DNA of 64,000 nt from Crenothrix sp043729335 (lineage in GTDB: Bacteria; Pseudomonadota; Gammaproteobacteria; Methylococcales; Methylomonadaceae): positions 124,001 to 188,000 of the forward strand of contig NZ_JAYTLQ010000002.1 in NCBI RefSeq assembly GCF_043729335.1, read 5' to 3'. A program made the translations under genes and the position numbers. The notes beneath the pieces were generated by a model. It was not told the origin of the DNA. It ran no database searches and saw nothing but the letters and a program-made list of their open reading frames with translations. The stretch's first letter is position 1. Each line of letters starts with the position of its first letter. Below are positions 61,510 through 64,000 of the stretch, piece by piece.

Positions 61510-62733
61510 TTAAAAATTCCCTTGAAACCAGCCTTTCATTTTGGCAAAAAAGCCGGTTTCTTCTGTGTCTATGCCTCTGCCGCCCTGATAATCTTTACCA
61601 TACATCAACAAACCAACACCAGTGGAATGTATGGGATTTCTGACCACTTCTATCAGCCCTGTCACATTCTGAGGGCATCCCAGGCGTACAGGCATGTGAA
61701 AGATCTCTTCCGCTAACTCAGTCAAACCCATAACTTTTGAACTGCCACCCGTTAATACAATACCGGCGGCGATAACATCTTCATACCCGCTACGTCTTAA
61801 TTCTGCCTGAACTAATAATAATAATTCTTCATAACGTGGCTCAATGATTTCCGCCAAATTTTGTGACGATATTTTACGCGGCGCCCGATCCCCAATACTA
61901 GGCACCTCAATAATCCCATCAGCGCTGGCCAGCTGCGTTAATGCGCAGGCATATTTCTTCTTAATATCTTCGGCATTAATAGTTGGGGTGCGCAAAGCAA
62001 CAGCAATATCATTAGTGACTTGATCGCCTGCAATCGGTATAACCGCCGTATGTTTGATGGCACCTTCGACAAAAATAGCAATGTCAGTTGTACCGCCGCC
62101 AATATCAATCAAACACACACCCAAATCTTTTTCATCTTCTGCCAGTACCGAATTACACGAAGCCAGCTGTTCCAGCACAATGTCATCCACCTCAAGATTA
62201 CAACGGCGGATACATTTAATAATATTTTGGGCTGCACTGACACTACCGGTTACCATGTGTACCTTGGCTTCAAGGCGAATACCCGACATACCGATAGGTT
62301 CTTTAATGCCATCTTGCAGATCAATTACAAACTCCTGCGGCAAAATATGCAAAATTTTCTGGTCGGCGGGTATGGCCACCGCGCGGGCAGAATCAATGAC
62401 CCTGTCTATATCGTATTGCGTAACCTCTTTATCTTTAATGGCCACAATGCCGTGTGAATTAAGGCTGCGGATATGGCTGCCTGCAATCCCTGCAAACACG
62501 GATTTTATTTGACATCCCGCCATCAGCTCCGCTTCTTCTATAGCTCGCTGTATAGATTGCACCGTAGACTCTAAGTTGACTACAACGCCTTTCTTCAGTC
62601 CCCGAGAGACTGTTGAACCAATACCTATAACTTCTATATTACCATCACTACTGATTTCCCCAACAATGGCTGCAACTTTCGTAGTTCCAATATCAAGCCC
62701 GACAATTAAATTCCGCTCTGTTCTTTTTGCCAT
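61510..62733 (-). CDS. ftsA: Cell division protein FtsA
   Basis: Actin-like protein that tethers FtsZ to the membrane. Phosphate-1 loop GLDIGTTKVAA (13-23), phosphate-2 LIDIGGGTTDIA, the adenosine motif GIVLTGGSSKV, and a C-terminal amphipathic helix (FFAKMKGWFQGNF) for membrane binding. 407 residues. Between ftsQ and ftsZ in the standard order. Confidence 0.98.
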   Translation of the reverse strand: MAKRTERNLIVGLDIGTTKVAAIVGEISSDGNIEVIGIGSTVSRGLKKGVVVNLESTVQSIQRAIEEAELMAGCQIKSVFAGIAGSHIRSLNSHGIVAIKDKEVTQYDIDRVIDSARAVAIPADQKILHILPQEFVIDLQDGIKEPIGMSGIRLEAKVHMVTGSVSAAQNIIKCIRRCNLEVDDIVLEQLASCNSVLAEDEKDLGVCLIDIGGGTTDIAIFVEGAIKHTAVIPIAGDQVTNDIAVALRTPTINAEDIKKKYACALTQLASADGIIEVPSIGDRAPRKISSQNLAEIIEPRYEELLLLVQAELRRSGYEDVIAAGIVLTGGSSKVMGLTELAEEIFHMPVRLGCPQNVTGLIEVVRNPIHSTGVGLLMYGKDYQGGRGIDTEETGFFAKMKGWFQGNF

Positions 62734-62762
62734 TTTTCCACTCTGCTTCGCTTTTTTTTGGA

Positions 62763-63521
62763 TTACTCATTGATTTTCTTATCTGCGTCTAATGGAAGCT
62801 GCCAATCCACTTGTGTGGCATCAGGGCGCCATGAAACCGCGTATCCATTCAAATATCTCAGATCAACAATATCCATTTCATCGATTCTGTCTTGTCCTAA
62901 TATTGGCACTGTTTTCAAAAAACGTTGTAATTTTTTTAAAGGATCATTACGACCCATCACTATTTGCAAGCCATTTTTCAATCTTATTTTCCATGTCCAG
63001 CGTTCACTAATGGTAAATTCTGCCAATTCCATGGACTGATCCGCTAATGCTGTTTTAATGCCCTTCATGACTTCTAGTACTTTTTTCTGCTGCTGTATCG
63101 GCCCTTCAATGATCGGAAGATCTTGAAAGGGCTCAATATTTGTGGGGGTGAATATTTCACCACGTTCAGTAATTAGACTCTTTTCCCCCCACCGAACATA
63201 GGCTTTTTTTTCATGCACTTTAATATCTATGGTGTCAGGCCAAATCCGCGCAACGGTTGCCGTCTTAACCCACGGCAAAGACGCAACAACACTTTGTATG
63301 GATTGCATGTCCACATCAAAAAAATCCCGCGCAACCTGCGGCTGCAAGGCAATTTTCACTTCGTCTTTACTTAAGTATTGAAAAACCCCTTCCGTTCTAA
63401 CATAGCGTATTGGAAAAGCCTGTTTTATTTTTTGTTCTACAGCGTTGCGTCCAATAATTGAGACTATACCGGTAAGCAATAATATTGCAGTAACCCAAAT
63501 TTTACTGCTTATACTGTTCAT
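62763..63521 (-). CDS. ftsQ: Cell division protein FtsQ
   Basis: Single-pass membrane protein of 252 residues that bridges early and late division proteins with FtsB and FtsL. One membrane helix (about residues 8-24), then a POTRA domain (IRYVRTEGVFQYLSKDEVK) and a beta domain with WPDTIDIKVHEKKAYVRWGE. The ATG overlaps the ddl stop (TAATG). Confidence 0.95.
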   Translation of the reverse strand: MNSISSKIWVTAILLLTGIVSIIGRNAVEQKIKQAFPIRYVRTEGVFQYLSKDEVKIALQPQVARDFFDVDMQSIQSVVASLPWVKTATVARIWPDTIDIKVHEKKAYVRWGEKSLITERGEIFTPTNIEPFQDLPIIEGPIQQQKKVLEVMKGIKTALADQSMELAEFTISERWTWKIRLKNGLQIVMGRNDPLKKLQRFLKTVPILGQDRIDEMDIVDLRYLNGYAVSWRPDATQVDWQLPLDADKKINE

Positions 63522-64000
63522 TACCCGAAACTGGTTTCCAAAATACGCCAGACTAATTGCTCAAACGTAAGACCTGCCTGTTTTGCTGCCATCGGCACTA
63601 AACTATGATCGGTCATCCCGGGCACAGTGTTAATTTCAATAAGTTGGGTTACACCCAAACTATCAATAAACATATCTACTCTGGCCCAGCCTGTTACACC
63701 CACTGCTCCACTAGCTGTCAGGGCTAATTTTTTTAAGTGTAGCTCCTGTTCTTCATTTAATCCGCACGGACAATGGTACTGGGTTGTTGTCGCGTTATAT
63801 TTTGCTTCGTAATCATAAAACGCATTAGGTGTTTCCAGACGAATAGCCGGTAGAGCCTCGCCATTTAATACCGCAACTGTATATTCCTTACCGGTAACCC
63901 AAGCTTCTGCATAAACGTCACAACGAAACTGCGCAGCTAGCTTTAGCGCCTGCACTAATTCATCGCGATTATTAGCCTTGCTCATACCCATGCTGGAGCC
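63521..64000 (-). CDS. ddl: D-alanine--D-alanine ligase (partial, 5' end outside)
   Basis: ATP-grasp enzyme making D-Ala-D-Ala for peptidoglycan; 159 C-terminal residues are in the window and the start lies beyond the right edge. GSSMGMSK at the edge corresponds to the ATP-binding glycine-serine loop, and VTGWARVDMFIDS, LIEINTVPGMTDHSLVP carry the metal-binding Glu/Asn. Overlaps ftsQ by one base, the ddlB-ftsQ-ftsA order. Confidence 0.97.
   Translation of the reverse strand, partial: GSSMGMSKANNRDELVQALKLAAQFRCDVYAEAWVTGKEYTVAVLNGEALPAIRLETPNAFYDYEAKYNATTTQYHCPCGLNEEQELHLKKLALTASGAVGVTGWARVDMFIDSLGVTQLIEINTVPGMTDHSLVPMAAKQAGLTFEQLVWRILETSFG

Noticed and set aside
62020..62512. Frames of 145 and 152 codons opposite ftsA
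   Set aside because: Antisense shadows of ftsA.

Overview
The window looks like a chromosomal segment of a gammaproteobacterium of moderate G+C. It carries housekeeping genes in gammaproteobacterial order: mnmG-rsmG-parA-parB, pilT-pilU, carA...carB-greA, murJ, ribF-ileS-lspA and ddl-ftsQ-ftsA-ftsZ-lpxC. A histidine-rich SmbP-type metal-binding protein, an SBP56-type methanethiol oxidase with a DUF4242 partner, and many toxin-antitoxin remnants and dispersed hairpin repeats recall methanotrophs (Methylococcales). No methane or methanol oxidation gene is present, so that placement is inference. No rRNA, tRNA, CRISPR array or intact insertion sequence was seen.

Layout. 1-2.6 kb: partial pteridine-reductase-like SDR, DUF5765-type membrane protein, SmbP, and a small basic ArfA-like gene with a terminator-like hairpin inside its reading frame. 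2.6-7.9 kb: mnmG, rsmG, parA, a small ParB N-terminus-like gene, parB, EVE-domain gene. 7.9-10.4 kb (minus strand): tetR, DUF4242, mtoX. 10.4-12.3 kb: structured non-coding stretch and two tandem stand-alone M41-like peptidases, the second lacking a zinc-ligand histidine. 12.3-16.6 kb: yggS, pilT, pilU, a WecG/TagA glycosyltransferase and greA. 16.8-23.3 kb (minus): carA and carB, separated by about 2 kb holding Uma2, a small gene and a Panacea-type toxin-antitoxin pair. 23.3-28.9 kb: exported kinase-like protein, HAD and PRTase-TRSP pair, GH17 membrane glucanase, lipoprotein. 28.9-32.9 kb: recB and rpsT. 33-39 kb (plus): murJ, a strongly folded element, ribF, ileS, lspA. 39-46.5 kb: accessory genes (DUF2971, methyltransferase, DUF29, broken relE with intact relB, membrane-anchored GIY-YIG-like protein) plus trxC, rlmA and a rhodanese. 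46.6-54.3 kb: typA, a candidate CsrA-binding small RNA on the opposite strand, a lipoprotein/LRAT-like pair, brnTA, a frameshifted HEPN/RES gene, a fragment of the LRAT-like gene, and a coiled-coil membrane protein. 54.3-64 kb: Crp/Fnr regulator, receiver-Hpt protein, ASCH protein, orphan hypX, dciA, then lpxC, ftsZ, ftsA, ftsQ and partial ddl on the minus strand.

How genes work together. mnmG/rsmG modify tRNA and 16S rRNA. parA/parB segregate the chromosome, and the small gene between them carries the ParB N-terminal peptide expected to touch ParA. carA/carB make carbamoyl phosphate. pilT/pilU retract type IV pili. ribF-ileS-lspA are translationally coupled by overlaps. ddl through ftsZ is the end of the division and cell-wall cluster. 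The most notable non-standard items are the candidate small RNA with its 26-bp upstream palindrome, the ArfA-like gene, the mini-ParB, the degenerate M41 tandem, and the long hairpin directly before ribF.
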